A stretch of 64,000 bases of DNA from NCBI GenBank assembly GCA_963742105.1, contig CAVUKN010000007.1, positions 62,001-126,000 of the forward strand. Direction: 5' to 3'. A program made the position numbers and the translations under genes. Below, piece after piece: positions 1 to 11,159 of the stretch. The DNA comes from Gp6-AA40 sp963742105. GTDB lineage: Bacteria > Acidobacteriota > Vicinamibacteria > Vicinamibacterales > UBA2999. The notes beneath the pieces were generated by a model. It worked only from the letters and a program-made list of their open reading frames with translations. It was not told where the DNA came from and made no database searches. How positions within the stretch are numbered: the stretch's first letter is position 1; each line of letters starts with the position of its first letter.

Positions 1-2048
1 TCCCATCGTCGAAGAGGCCGTCGTAGAGCAGCCCTTTGCGGGCACCGGAGATTCTTGACACGATGCCCGACGTGTACTGCCGTTCGACCGCATCGGCCTC
101 GACGCCGCTGGACATGGCCAGCGGCAGGTACGTACTGCTCGCGGCCGCCGTCGCCGTATTGGACTTCGACCACGGTCAGAAATGCCGGATGCGCGCCGCG
201 TCGCAGCGTTGTCCAGTCGAGGAACCGGGCACGAACCACGTTTCGCGCCTTGCCGCCGAACCAGCGTTGGCGAGCGAGGAACGAACCCAGGGACTGGCGC
301 TCGAGGATGGTCCTCGCGCTTCCGTCGAGGATCGAGTCCCAGACGACTCCGGCGAAGAGCGTCGGCAGCTCGAGATGTTCCGGCAGCGGCGGAGCGACGC
401 GCGACGTCACCGGAACGACCGCCTCCTGCAGTTGGAACCAGTAGAAGCCGTAAGCGGACAGCGTCAGGAAGAAGGGTTCGTCGCCGATCCGCGGAAACTG
501 TGCCTGCCCGAGCATCTCGACCGGGGTCAGGCCGGAAAAAGGCTGCAGCGGAATCGACACCGGCTGCACGTGGCGCGAGAGGTTGGCCACGCACAGGACG
601 ATCGTGTTCTCGTGGCGGCGGACGTAGGTCAGGACCTTGCGGTTGTCGGTCGAAATGAACTCGATCGATCCGCGTCCGAACACCTGGTGTTGACGGCGGA
701 GCGCGATCATCCGCTTCATCCAGTGAAGCAGTGAGAATGGCGACCGCTCCTGCGCTTCGACGTTGATCGACTCGTATCCGTAAACCGGGTCCATGATGAC
801 CGGAAAGAAGAGGCGCGCCGGGTCACAGCGGGAGAAGCCGGCGTTGCGGTCGCTGCTCCACTGCATCGGTGTGCGCACGCCGTTCCGATCGCCGAGGTAG
901 ACGTTGTCGCCCATCCCGATCTCGTCGCCGTAGTAGACGATCGGCGTGCCCGGCATCGAGAACAGCAGGCTGTTCATCAGCTCGATGCGACGACGGCTGT
1001 TTTCCATGAGCGGCGCAAGCCGCCGGCGGATGCCGACATTGATCCGCATCTGCGGCTCCGCGGCGTACTGGCCGTACATGTAATCGCGCTCTTCGTCCGT
1101 CACCATTTCGAGAGTCAGCTCGTCGTGGTTGCGCAGGAAGATGGCCCACTGGCAGGCCTCCGGCACCTCCGGCGTCTGATTCATGATTTCGACGATCGGA
1201 TGCCGCTCCTCCTGGCGCAGCGCCATGAACATGCGTGGCATCAGCGGGAAGTGAAACGCCATGTGGCATTCGTCGGCATCGCCGAAATAGGCGCGCACGT
1301 CAGACGGCCACTGGTTCGCTTCGGCCAGCAGCACCCGTCCCTCGTAGCGCGCGTCCACTTCGCGGCGGATCCGTTTCAGGATGTCGTGCGTCTCCGGCAG
1401 GTTCTCGTTGATGGTGCCGTCGCGCTCGATCAGGTACGGGATGGCGTCGAGGCGAAGTGCGTCGACGCCCATATCGAGCCACAAGCGCATGACGTCGAGG
1501 ACGGCCTCGAGGACGGCCGGATTGTCGAAGTTCAGGTCCGGCTGGTGCGAAAAGAATCGATGCCAGTAGTACTGGCCGGCGATCGGATCGAACGTCCAGT
1601 TCGATTTCTCCGTGTCCGTAAAGATGATGCGGGTTCCCGCGTACTTCGTGTCGACGTCGCTCCAGACGTAGTAGTCCCGCTCCGGCGACCCCTTCGGCGC
1701 GGTTCGCGCCCGCTGGAACCAGGGGTGCTGATCGGAGGTGTGGTTGATGACCAGCTCCGTCAGGACGCGGATGTTGCGCGTATGCGCTTCGTCGAGGAAC
1801 TGCTTGAAGTCCTCGAGGCTGCCATAAATCGGATTGATCGTCGAGTAGTCGGCGATGTCGTAGCCGTCGTCCCGCAGCGGCGAGGGGTAGAACGGCAGCA
1901 GCCACAAACAGGTGATGCCGAGGTCCTGAAGATAGGGGAGCTTCTGCGTCAGTCCGGGAAGGTCGCCGATGCCGTCGCCATTGCTGTCGTAGAAGGCGCG
2001 CACGTGCGCTTCGTAGATGATGGCGTCTTTGAACCAGAGAGGATCCAT
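1..2048 (-). CDS. treS: Trehalose synthase / maltokinase fusion (C-terminus beyond window)
   Basis: This is a GH13 trehalose synthase, which interconverts maltose and trehalose, fused to the start of a maltokinase that makes maltose-1-phosphate for GlgE. The frame runs open from the ATG at 2046-2048 to the window edge, about 682 residues. The N-terminus reads MDPLWFKDAIIYEAHVRAF with the calcium-site motif DSNGDGIGD, both typical of TreS. The GH13 triad is visible as RLDAIPYL (nucleophile Asp near residue 198), LLAEANQWPSD (Glu near 241) and RNHDELT (Asp near 310). Near residue 593 the motif FLARQRWFGGKAR marks the N-terminal cap of the maltokinase (Mak/Pep2), so the TreS-Mak fusion is clear although its kinase core lies outside. 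It is the last gene of the glgX-glgE-treS run, and an inverted 8-nt repeat fills the gap after glgE. Confidence 0.93.
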   Translation of the reverse strand, partial: MDPLWFKDAIIYEAHVRAFYDSNGDGIGDLPGLTQKLPYLQDLGITCLWLLPFYPSPLRDDGYDIADYSTINPIYGSLEDFKQFLDEAHTRNIRVLTELVINHTSDQHPWFQRARTAPKGSPERDYYVWSDVDTKYAGTRIIFTDTEKSNWTFDPIAGQYYWHRFFSHQPDLNFDNPAVLEAVLDVMRLWLDMGVDALRLDAIPYLIERDGTINENLPETHDILKRIRREVDARYEGRVLLAEANQWPSDVRAYFGDADECHMAFHFPLMPRMFMALRQEERHPIVEIMNQTPEVPEACQWAIFLRNHDELTLEMVTDEERDYMYGQYAAEPQMRINVGIRRRLAPLMENSRRRIELMNSLLFSMPGTPIVYYGDEIGMGDNVYLGDRNGVRTPMQWSSDRNAGFSRCDPARLFFPVIMDPVYGYESINVEAQERSPFSLLHWMKRMIALRRQHQVFGRGSIEFISTDNRKVLTYVRRHENTIVLCVANLSRHVQPVSIPLQPFSGLTPVEMLGQAQFPRIGDEPFFLTLSAYGFYWFQLQEAVVPVTSRVAPPLPEHLELPTLFAGVVWDSILDGSARTILERQSLGSFLARQRWFGGKARNVVRARFLDWTTLRRGAHPAFLTVVEVQYGDGGREQYVPAAGHVQRRRGRCGRTAVHVGHRVKNLRCPQRAALRRPLRRW

Positions 2049-2060
2049 GAGGTCCAATTT

Positions 2061-2170
2061 ACGAATTGACGAATCGACGAATTGACGAATTTGGAGACGC
2101 GGAGGCACGGCGCTCGAGATTCCCGAACCAATAAGCAATCAATTCGTCAATTCGTCGATTCGTCATTTCG

Positions 2171-2179
<9 letters not shown>
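2061..2179. repeat. Inverted pair of 8-nt tandem arrays at the glgE stop codon
   Basis: Four tandem units of consensus ACGAATTG run from 2061 to 2092. Five units of the reverse complement, CAATTCGT, run from 2140 to 2179. The two arms are separated by about 47 bases and could fold into a long hairpin. On the coding (minus) strand the glgE stop TGA (2173-2171) forms the first bases of one unit, so the array begins at the stop codon. It lies between two genes read in the same direction, so a hairpin could attenuate transcription or protect the upstream message; this is inference. Confidence 0.85.
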
Positions 2180-4210
<2,031 letters not shown>

Positions 4211-4211
<1 letters not shown>

Positions 4212-6481
4212 CAGTGGACCTCCGGATTCGACATCGGCGCGTCGTTCGCCGGGACTGGTGGATCGGTGATTGTCGGCGGCCCCGCGTGGTCTTTCACCGC
4301 TGCACCGTCCACCGGCAGCGGCGCGGGAGCTGGCGGGCGGTCGTCCGCGCGCCGTCCACGACGCTCACCGTTCAACGTGAACAGCGCCACCGTCCGTCCC
4401 TCGAGCGGATACCTGTGGTTGCCTGGAAAGCGCTGTTCCGCACTGCGCCCGTCCACCGTATCGATGATGCGAAGCCACGAGGTGTCGTCCTTGACCGACG
4501 GGAGAATGAACGGCACCTGTTCGTGATGCGCGTTCAGCAGGATGAGCAGCGTGTCGCCGGTCACCTGCCGACCGTGCTCATCGACTTCGTCCAGCGCTTC
4601 GCCGACGGCAAGGACGCCGAGCGACCGGACGAAGGGAGCGTTCCACGCTTCGTCGGTCATTTCGTGGCCAGTGGGATCGACCCAGTAGATGTCCTTGACG
4701 CCTTCACCGCGGATGGAGCGTCCCTGGAAGTACTTGCGTCGCGTCAGGACCGGCTGTGCACGACGGAAATTTACGAGCCGGCGCGTGAACTCCAGGAACT
4801 CCGTGTCATCGGGGGATAGATCCCAGGCCGTCCAGCTCAGGTCGCTGTCCTGGCAGTAGGCGTTGTTGTTGCCCTGTTGCGTTCGTGACATCTCGTCGCC
4901 GCCGCTGATCATCGGCACGCCCACCGAGAGGAGCAGCGATGCCATGAAATTCCGTTTCTGCCGCCCCCGCAGTTCCACAATCGCAGGGAGGTCGGTGGAC
5001 CCTTCGGCACCGCAGTTCCAACTCAGGTTGTGGCTCTCGCCGTCATTGTTGTCCTCGCCGTTCGCTTCGTTGTGCTTCTCGTTGTAGCTGACCAGGTCCT
5101 GCAGCGTGAACCCGTCGTGCGCCGTGATGAAGTTGATGCTTGCGTAAGGTCGCCGGCCGCTTCGTTCGTAGAGATCGTTACTGCCCGCTATGCGCGTGGC
5201 AAGCTCGGCGACCCCGCGATCCTCGCCTTTCCAGAAAGCACGCATCGCGTCGCGATACTTGCCGTTCCATTCGGTCCACAGGACCGGGAAGTTGCCGACC
5301 TGGTACCCGCCCGCTCCGAGGTCCCACGGTTCAGCGATGAGCTTCACCTGCGAGAGGACCGGGTCCTGGTGAATGATGTCGAAGAACGCGCCCAGTCGAT
5401 CGACCTCGTACAATTCGCGAGCGAGCGTGCTGGCGAGGTCGAAACGGAAGCCGTCGACGTGCATCTCCTGCACCCAGTAGCGCAGACTGTCCATGATGAG
5501 CTGCAGCACCTGAGGGCTCTGCATGTTCAGCGTGTTGCCGCAGCCAGTGAAATCCAGGTAGTAGCGGCGATCGTCGGGCACCAGTCGGTAGTAGCTGGAG
5601 TTATCGATGCCACGCAGGGACAGCGTCGGGCCCAGGTGGTTGCCCTCGCCCGTGTGGTTGTAGACCACATCCAGGATGACCTCCAGACCGGCGCTGTGCA
5701 ACGCCTTCACCATCCGCTTGAATTCGCGCACGGCGCCATCGGGATCCCGCGTCGCCGAGAAGCGGCTGTCCGGCGCAAAGAACGACAGGGTGTTGTAGCC
5801 CCAGTAGTTCGCGAGGCCGCGTTCGAACAGGTGGCGGTCGTAGGCGTGGTGATGCACCGGCATCAGTTCTACTGCCGTGACGCCGAGCTTCAGCAGGTGA
5901 TCGAGAGCCGGCTCTGTCGTCAGCGCTTCGTACGTGCCGCGCAGCGCGTCAGGAATCCCCGGATGGAGCTTTGAGAATCCCTTGACGTGCATCTCGTAGA
6001 TGACCGTCTTGTGCCATGGAGTGCGCGGCGGGCGATCGTCCCCCCACGTGAACGCCGGATCGATGACGGCAGAAAGGGGCGCGAACTCGGCATCGTCGCG
6101 CTCATCGAACGAAAGATCGGCGCGTTCGTCGCCAACGGTGTATCCGAACACGGCATCGTCCCACCGCACGGTGCGACCGACCGCGCGCGAGTACGGATCG
6201 AGCAGAATCTTGTGCGGGTTGAACCGGTGGCCATTGTGCGGCTCGTAGGGTCCGTGGACTCGATACCCATACAACTGACCGGGCCGGACATCGGGCAGAT
6301 ACCCGTGCCACACCATGTTGGTGTGTTCAGGCAGCGGGACGTCTGCAGTCGGCCGTGCGCCCGCGGAGTCGAACAGGCATAAGTCGACTCGAGTCGCGTG
6401 GGCGGAGTAGATCGCGAAGTTGACACCGAGCCCGGTCCAGGTCGCACCGAGGGGGTACGGTTGACCTGGCCACACGCGCAT
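4211..6481 (-). CDS. glgX: Glycogen debranching enzyme GlgX (isoamylase type)
   Basis: This is a GH13 isoamylase-type debranching enzyme that hydrolyses alpha-1,6 branches of glycogen. After the CBM48-like N domain (GVNFAIYSAHATRVDLCLFD), the barrel shows VVYNHTGEGN, then GFRFDLAS (nucleophile Asp), LIAEPWD (acid/base Glu) and ITAHDGFTL (third acid). The GlgX signature NGEDNNDGE and the GGDEMSRTQQGNNN stretch follow. From the ATG at 6481 it is 756 residues, normal for the family. A TTG at 6544 would add 21 residues that do not look like the family; neither start has a strong ribosome binding site. A proline-rich tail of about 40 residues follows the beta-sandwich domain. It is the first gene of the glucan operon and is divergent from the small genes at 6573. 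Confidence 0.93.
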
Positions 6482-6572
6482 ATTCGCCGGGGATTTCAAA
6501 AGCTTTGCCGTTCCGTCAACATGTTTATGAAAAAGGTACAGCAATTGGATCCATTAGAGCGCGGAGGATTCC

Positions 6573-6971
6573 GTGGCCACACATTCACGCACAGACGTGC
6601 CCGAGCAGACCCATGAGTCGATGCGCGCCGCTGCGGCTCGAACGGTCAGCGGACCGGCGTCGACGCCGAGCCTGGCAGCGGGCGGCGGACTCGAGTTGCC
6701 CGGTGGCGAAGGCCGCAACACGGCCGTGCCGAGCGTCGGCGGGGACCAGCAGAGCCCTCACGAACCGATCCCGGGCGAACGCGACGAGTCCACGCTCACA
6801 CACCGGCAGCCGGGCGCCATCGGCGGCGCCTTCAATGGCGAGGACAACGTAACGACTGACGTCGATACGCGCGTCGACGATCAGGTGCGCCGCGAACTGA
6901 TGCGAGAGGGCGGCGGCGCCGATGGCGAGCGGCAATTCAAGAAGCACGAGAAGGAGAGGAGAGAGCGCTGA
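6573..6971 (+). CDS. Small hydrophilic protein of unknown function, upstream of a pair
   Basis: This encodes 132 residues rich in Gly, Glu, Arg and Pro with no membrane segment or signal peptide, probably largely disordered. It ends in a strongly charged tail (KKHEKERRER). A GGAGG at 6563-6567 lies at good distance from the GTG start at 6573, which is the main reason to accept it as real. Its stop overlaps the start of the next gene (TGATG at 6969-6973), so the two are probably translated together. It is divergent from glgX with under 100 bases between the starts, so regulation may be shared. No family was recognised. Confidence 0.6.
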   Translation: MATHSRTDVPEQTHESMRAAAARTVSGPASTPSLAAGGGLELPGGEGRNTAVPSVGGDQQSPHEPIPGERDESTLTHRQPGAIGGAFNGEDNVTTDVDTRVDDQVRRELMREGGGADGERQFKKHEKERRER

Positions 6972-7195
6972 TGGAAAAACAGAAACGCCGGATCTCTGGC
7001 CCGGGGGCGGCCGACTTCCTCACCGCACCCGGCGGCGAGGACATCCCGGGCGCGAGCCCTTCGAAAGGCGCGACGGAGGTGCACAAGGAAGCACCGGCAA
7101 CCGATCCGCGCAACCTCGAACCCGATCTCGGTACCGACACGGACGCCGTTCCACAACACAAGGAACGAGGCGTGCCGAGGGGCAGGGACGAATAG
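6971..7195 (+). CDS. Small hydrophilic protein of unknown function, downstream of a pair
   Basis: This encodes 74 charged residues, rich in Pro, Gly, Asp and Lys, without hydrophobic segments. Its ATG overlaps the stop of the preceding gene by one base, and an AGGAGAGGAGAG purine run at about 6953-6966 can serve as the ribosome binding site. Its composition resembles its partner's (acidic/basic blocks, PGGED, TDTDAV), so both may be stress-type disordered proteins; this is inference from composition only. No homologous family was recognised. Confidence 0.55.
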   Translation: MEKQKRRISGPGAADFLTAPGGEDIPGASPSKGATEVHKEAPATDPRNLEPDLGTDTDAVPQHKERGVPRGRDE

Positions 7196-7229
7196 ACGTC
7201 GCACTTTTCTGTTCAGCTATGATCGTGGA

Positions 7230-8942
7230 GTGAGTCGCCGCCGGTTCGTCTCAGGGTTCGTCCGGACCGTTCTTTCCCTCGTCGCCCTCATTGGCCTGAG
7301 CTGCGCGTCGCACGTGCCGGCGGCAGGCACGGTGGATGTCCAACTGCTGGCGATCAACGATTTTCATGGCGCACTCGAACCGCCAGCAGGATCCAACGGT
7401 CGCATCGGTCAGACCACCGCGGGAGGCGTCGAATATCTGGCGAGTCACCTGGCAACGCTGGCGGCGGCCAACGCGAACAGCATCATCGTGTCAGCGGGTG
7501 ACAACATCGGCGCAACGCCGCTCTTATCCGGGATGTTTCACGATGAGCCGTCGATCGAAGCCCTGAGCGCCGCCGGCCTCGCCCTCTCCGCGGTGGGCAA
7601 CCACGAACTTGACGAAGGGTGGGACGAGCTCTATCGGATGCAGAATGGCGGCTGCCACCCGGTTGCCGGCTGCCAGGACAACACGCCATTCAACGGGGCG
7701 GCGTTCCGCTACCTGACGGCAAACATCCTCGTGGATCCGACGAACGCCCCGCCTCCGATGCTGGAGCGCAGCGGATGGAAGGCGTCAGGACGGCAGCCCG
7801 CGCCGCTGTTTCCTCCCTATGCAATCCGGGAGTTCAACGGCGTCAGGGTCGGGTTCATCGGTCTGACGCTGCGCGGTGTCGGATCGATCGTTGCGCCGAA
7901 CGCGATGAAGGGCCTGGTCGTCCGGCCCGAGGCGGCGGCGGCCAACGAAGTGGCGAATACCCTGCGCCGCCAGGGAGTGCACGCGGTCGTTGTGCTGATC
8001 CACGAAGGAGGCGCACCGAGGGGGGCGCCGGGTCAGGAGGATCCAAACACTTGCAACGATTTCCAGGGCGCCATCGTCGCGATCGCGCAGCAGATGTCGC
8101 CCGATATCGACGTCATCGTGTCAGGACACACGCATCGCGCCTACATCTGCACGATTGACGCGAAGCTCGTTACCAGCGCCTCCTCGTACAGCCGCGTGAT
8201 TACCGATATCGATCTGCAGATCGATCGGCCAACGGGTCGCGTGACAGGAAAGACCGCCCGCAACATCATCGTGACACGGGACGTTACGAAAAGCGCCGTC
8301 GAGACGGCGCTGATCGATCACTATCGCCCGTTGGCCGAGGGCGTCGCCGGCCGCGCCGTCGGTACGTTGACGGCGCCGATCGCGGCCGGGCGAAACGCGG
8401 CCGGCGAGTCCGCTCTGGGCGACATCATCGCCGACGGAATGCTCGACGCCGCACGCGGTGTGGCCGGGCGGGTGGATGCCGCTTTCATGAACAGCGGTGG
8501 CATCCGCAGCGATCTGATCGCCTCGGGCGCAAACGGGACCATCACCTACGCGGATTTGTTCAACGTGATGCCGTTCGGCAACGTCGTCATGGTCAAGACG
8601 CTCACCGGCGACGCCATCGTCCGCATGCTCGAGCAGCAGACCACTGCCCGCGTGCTGCAGGTGTCGGCCACCTTCGGTTATGCCTGGGACCCGATGAAGG
8701 CGGCCGGCAGCCGGGTGAATCGCACGTCGATCCGTATCGACGGCAAGCCCTTGGTGATGACCGACCGCTACCGCATCGCCACCGTGGATTTCGTCTGGAA
8801 CGGCGGCGACGAATTCACCGCCGCAACGGAGGGGACTGAACCTGTTGGCGTCGGTACCGACGTGGACGTCTTCCTCGACTATCTCGGCAGACATTCGCCG
8901 GTGACCGGCGGACCACAGGACCGAATCCGCCTGGAGCGCTAG
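7230..8942 (+). CDS. Secreted 5'-nucleotidase / cyclic phosphodiesterase, UshA family
   Basis: This is an exported metallophosphoesterase of the 5'-nucleotidase family, which strips phosphate from extracytoplasmic nucleotides. A hydrophobic signal (VLSLVALIGLSCASHV) leads the protein; the Cys there does not fit a good lipobox. The dinuclear metal site is visible as NDFHG, SAGDNIGATP, GNHELDEG and SGHTHRAY. The C-terminal substrate domain has NSGGIRSDL and the NVMPFGNVV stretch found in UshA-like enzymes. At 570 residues it has the usual length. The GTG at 7230 gives the best signal peptide, although the adjacent GGAG is too close for an ideal site. It converges on the exported gene at 9020, and both stop codons touch a 7-nt repeat array. 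Confidence 0.9.
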   Translation: MSRRRFVSGFVRTVLSLVALIGLSCASHVPAAGTVDVQLLAINDFHGALEPPAGSNGRIGQTTAGGVEYLASHLATLAAANANSIIVSAGDNIGATPLLSGMFHDEPSIEALSAAGLALSAVGNHELDEGWDELYRMQNGGCHPVAGCQDNTPFNGAAFRYLTANILVDPTNAPPPMLERSGWKASGRQPAPLFPPYAIREFNGVRVGFIGLTLRGVGSIVAPNAMKGLVVRPEAAAANEVANTLRRQGVHAVVVLIHEGGAPRGAPGQEDPNTCNDFQGAIVAIAQQMSPDIDVIVSGHTHRAYICTIDAKLVTSASSYSRVITDIDLQIDRPTGRVTGKTARNIIVTRDVTKSAVETALIDHYRPLAEGVAGRAVGTLTAPIAAGRNAAGESALGDIIADGMLDAARGVAGRVDAAFMNSGGIRSDLIASGANGTITYADLFNVMPFGNVVMVKTLTGDAIVRMLEQQTTARVLQVSATFGYAWDPMKAAGSRVNRTSIRIDGKPLVMTDRYRIATVDFVWNGGDEFTAATEGTEPVGVGTDVDVFLDYLGRHSPVTGGPQDRIRLER

Positions 8943-8945
8943 CGA

Positions 8946-9022
8946 ATAGCCACCGGGCCACCGGCTACCACCCACCGGCTACGAGCTCAGCTACCGGCTA
9001 CGAAGCTACCGGCCACCAACTA
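8946..9022. repeat. Degenerate 7-nt (CTACCGG-type) array between two convergent stop codons
   Basis: About 77 bases made of imperfect CTACCGG or CCACCGG units lie between the stop of the UshA-like gene (TAG, 8940-8942) and the stop of the convergent gene (TAG, complement of 9020-9022). From the minus-strand stop the sequence reads TAGTTGG then GGCCGGTAGC, so the stop codon is part of the first unit. Cleaner arrays of the same unit lie at 39705-39763 and 56391-56530. Confidence 0.75.
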
Positions 9023-9628
9023 CTCACACCCTCCCGTCACGCCTTTGAACGACATGACCTCGAGGTTTCGGAGTTCCGCAGATGGGTGAGCGGAGGATTC
9101 AGCAGACCGTTCTTCGCGTGTCCCTGTCCGATCACCAGGAGGCTGAGGCTGGACAGCGCCGGTGGTCCCACGTGGCTGGGGAGCGCTGGCTGCTGTCGCG
9201 TCCTCACTCAACCGCCCGACGATCTCCACACGTTGGCCGACCATTTTCCCGAGGTCGCCCGTCCGGCCGCCGGTGAGCGCGAAGGACGTCGTTTCGAGAG
9301 GTGCGGATTGACCGCCGACGATGGTGCGTTGAGGGATCGTGCCTGAGTCGTGATCCTGCGGCGGGGTTCCGGGAACACCGCCTGTCGCCGACCCGCTGAG
9401 GACGCGCGCGCTGGTGAGCGCGAGTGCGCCCGGGGCGATATTGAGCGTGCGAGTGCCCTTGTCGATATCGACGTCGCCATTCCTGGCAACGCATCCGACC
9501 ACTGTGACCTGCCGCGCATCCGCTTTCGGCGGGTTTGCCGCTGCAGGAGTTTGCCCTTGCGCAGCAGGGCTCGCTGCTATCGTCGCAGCGAGAAGAACAG
9601 GGGTCGTAGCGGCAACCAGCTTGATCAT
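9020..9628 (-). CDS. Exported protein with TGC-type domain (paralogue 1 of 3)
   Basis: This encodes 202 residues with a signal peptide (LVAATTPVLLAATIAA, processing likely near AQG) and a small domain that starts with VTVVGCVARNGDV and closes with MVGQRVEIVGRL and LEVMSF. Similar domains occur at 19666-20079 and 62687-63970. All three have GC(V/L) near the start of the domain and a Cys one residue from the C-terminus (here GGCE), suggesting a disulfide. The ATG at 9628 is chosen because GAGGTGTCAG precedes it and the signal peptide follows at once. A Pro/Thr-rich low-complexity stretch precedes the last strand. The molecular role is unknown; the beta-rich pattern would fit an OB-like fold, but this is a guess. 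Confidence 0.75.
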   Translation of the reverse strand: MIKLVAATTPVLLAATIAASPAAQGQTPAAANPPKADARQVTVVGCVARNGDVDIDKGTRTLNIAPGALALTSARVLSGSATGGVPGTPPQDHDSGTIPQRTIVGGQSAPLETTSFALTGGRTGDLGKMVGQRVEIVGRLSEDATAASAPQPRGTTGAVQPQPPGDRTGTREERSAESSAHPSAELRNLEVMSFKGVTGGCE

Positions 9629-9774
9629 CTGACACCTCGTCCGTGGCGACGGCAGCCGCCTGGCAAGACGGATCTTCAAGTTCTGCGCCGTACCGGCCCG
9701 ACAGTTTTCCAGATCGACGAAGGCCGGATGTCAGTGGTGAGGGATCGACGTCGCGTGCGACTTATTCGGGCAAC

Positions 9775-10941
9775 CTACAAGAGCAACGTCTCGACCCTGT
9801 GCGCGTGAACCATGTGTTCGCAGGGTGACCACGCGAAGACGGTGAAGCCGCCGTCCTGCGACGCGACGAGCGCGAGCGCGTCCTGTTGATCGTGGATGAA
9901 CTGGGCCGCTGAGAGGTGACGTGTCCCGCCAAGCTGCGTCGGCGCCATGATCGCAGCAGGCACGCCAATCACCGGCTCGGTGAGAGTGAGTTGTTCGACC
10001 GGTGCCGCCCCGCGCCGCCGGGCGATCTTCACCCCGAACGCCAGCAGCTCGTATTGGGACGTCAGGACCGTGGCGCCATCGATTGCGGTTAGACCGGCAA
10101 TCGCATCGACGGCCCGCCCGAGCTCGTCGTGCCACGAGTGGACACCGAACTCTCCGCGTCCCGACAGGCCGGCTGCGGCAGCCTGGTCTTTGCGGCCAAG
10201 CGCCGCCAGTTCATGAAACGGGGGCACAACCTCGTATCGCATGGGCTGGACGATCGACTGCCGCCACGTGTCCGTACCCGTGGGCACAAGCAAGAGCAGG
10301 CCGCCTCGCCGATGCGCGCGCATCGAGACCGCAAGCTGGACGAGGACGTTGACCGATCCCGCCCACGAGGCTGGTGAATCGAATCCCAGGAGCGAGGCCA
10401 GGAGGTCGGGACAGTCCGGCAGACTGGACGCGTGTTCGTCGATGACCTTGATCTGATCGCCTTGCAGCACCGCCACATTGACGTACTTCGCCAGCGCGTC
10501 GCCGCGGTGGTGCTTGATGACGACGAGGCCAGGCTCCGCCACTTCGATGACGCAGCAATGCCGGGGAAGACTGCGCGTGGCGCCCCAGACGGTCAGCGGA
10601 CCGCCGGGTGAGACCCCGAGATGAATACCGCGCCGCTCGACGGCGGGCGCAATCCGCGCCAGCTGCGCAGGCTCGATCGCAACCGGGTGGTCGAAGCAAA
10701 TCGCGGGGCGTGCCTGATCCGGCCGGATGAATGCAATCGACAGCCGCGGGACATACCCCTCCTCCCGTCGAAGGCTGGCCCAGAACGCCCCATCCAGAAC
10801 GGCAGCGAACTCTTCGTCGGTTGGCAGCTCCGCGAGATCGCGTTCGCCGCGGGTGCGTGCGTCGTCCAGATGGTGCGCAAAATGCGCGTGAACCGCCGGT
10901 GCAACCCGGCTTGCCGCGGCGTAAGAAATGTCAGCCAACAA
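9775..10941 (-). CDS. DisA_N-like (DACNV-type) putative sensor protein
   Basis: This encodes about 388 residues with no membrane segment. The C-terminal third resembles the diadenylate cyclase (DisA_N) fold: AIDGATVLTSQYELLAFGVKI carries the DGA motif and GGTRHLSAAQF carries the GTRH motif, followed by an ALALVASQDGGFTVF strand pair. The N-terminal part (VLDGAFWASLRREEGYVPRLSIAF) matches proteins annotated as DACNV sensor-domain proteins, as far as memory allows. In that family a nucleotide-sensing role is predicted rather than shown. No start better than the TTG at 10941 is visible and no ribosome binding site precedes it; the tRNA-His gene ends only 11 bases upstream. It may be read from the tRNA promoter. 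Confidence 0.7.
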   Translation of the reverse strand: MLADISYAAASRVAPAVHAHFAHHLDDARTRGERDLAELPTDEEFAAVLDGAFWASLRREEGYVPRLSIAFIRPDQARPAICFDHPVAIEPAQLARIAPAVERRGIHLGVSPGGPLTVWGATRSLPRHCCVIEVAEPGLVVIKHHRGDALAKYVNVAVLQGDQIKVIDEHASSLPDCPDLLASLLGFDSPASWAGSVNVLVQLAVSMRAHRRGGLLLLVPTGTDTWRQSIVQPMRYEVVPPFHELAALGRKDQAAAAGLSGRGEFGVHSWHDELGRAVDAIAGLTAIDGATVLTSQYELLAFGVKIARRRGAAPVEQLTLTEPVIGVPAAIMAPTQLGGTRHLSAAQFIHDQQDALALVASQDGGFTVFAWSPCEHMVHAHRVETLLL

Positions 10942-10952
10942 TCAGTGGGAAA

Positions 10953-11028
10953 TGGGGCGGATGACGGGTCTCGAACCCGCGACTTCCTGAGCCACAGTCA
11001 GGCGCTCTACCCCTGAGCTACATCCGCC
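10953..11028 (-). tRNA. tRNA-His (anticodon GTG)
   Basis: The complement folds into a standard cloverleaf. The acceptor stem pairs GCGGATG with CATCCGC. There is an extra 5' G (G-1) opposite C73, the hallmark of tRNA-His. The anticodon arm has stem CCTGA/TCAGG and loop CTGTGGC, giving anticodon GTG. The T arm contains GGTTCGAGACC. The 3' CCA is encoded (complement of 10953-10955), so the gene is 76 nt. Confidence 0.97.
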
Positions 11029-11159
11029 GTGCAGTGGTGAACGAGAGAGATTCTAGCATCTGCTACCGCTCACCGTCTGCCGCTCGGCCACCGCACAGCG
11101 CCCATGCAGGGGGCCTCCGCATCTCGCCATTCAGACCACACACGCGTCGAGCGCTGGAG

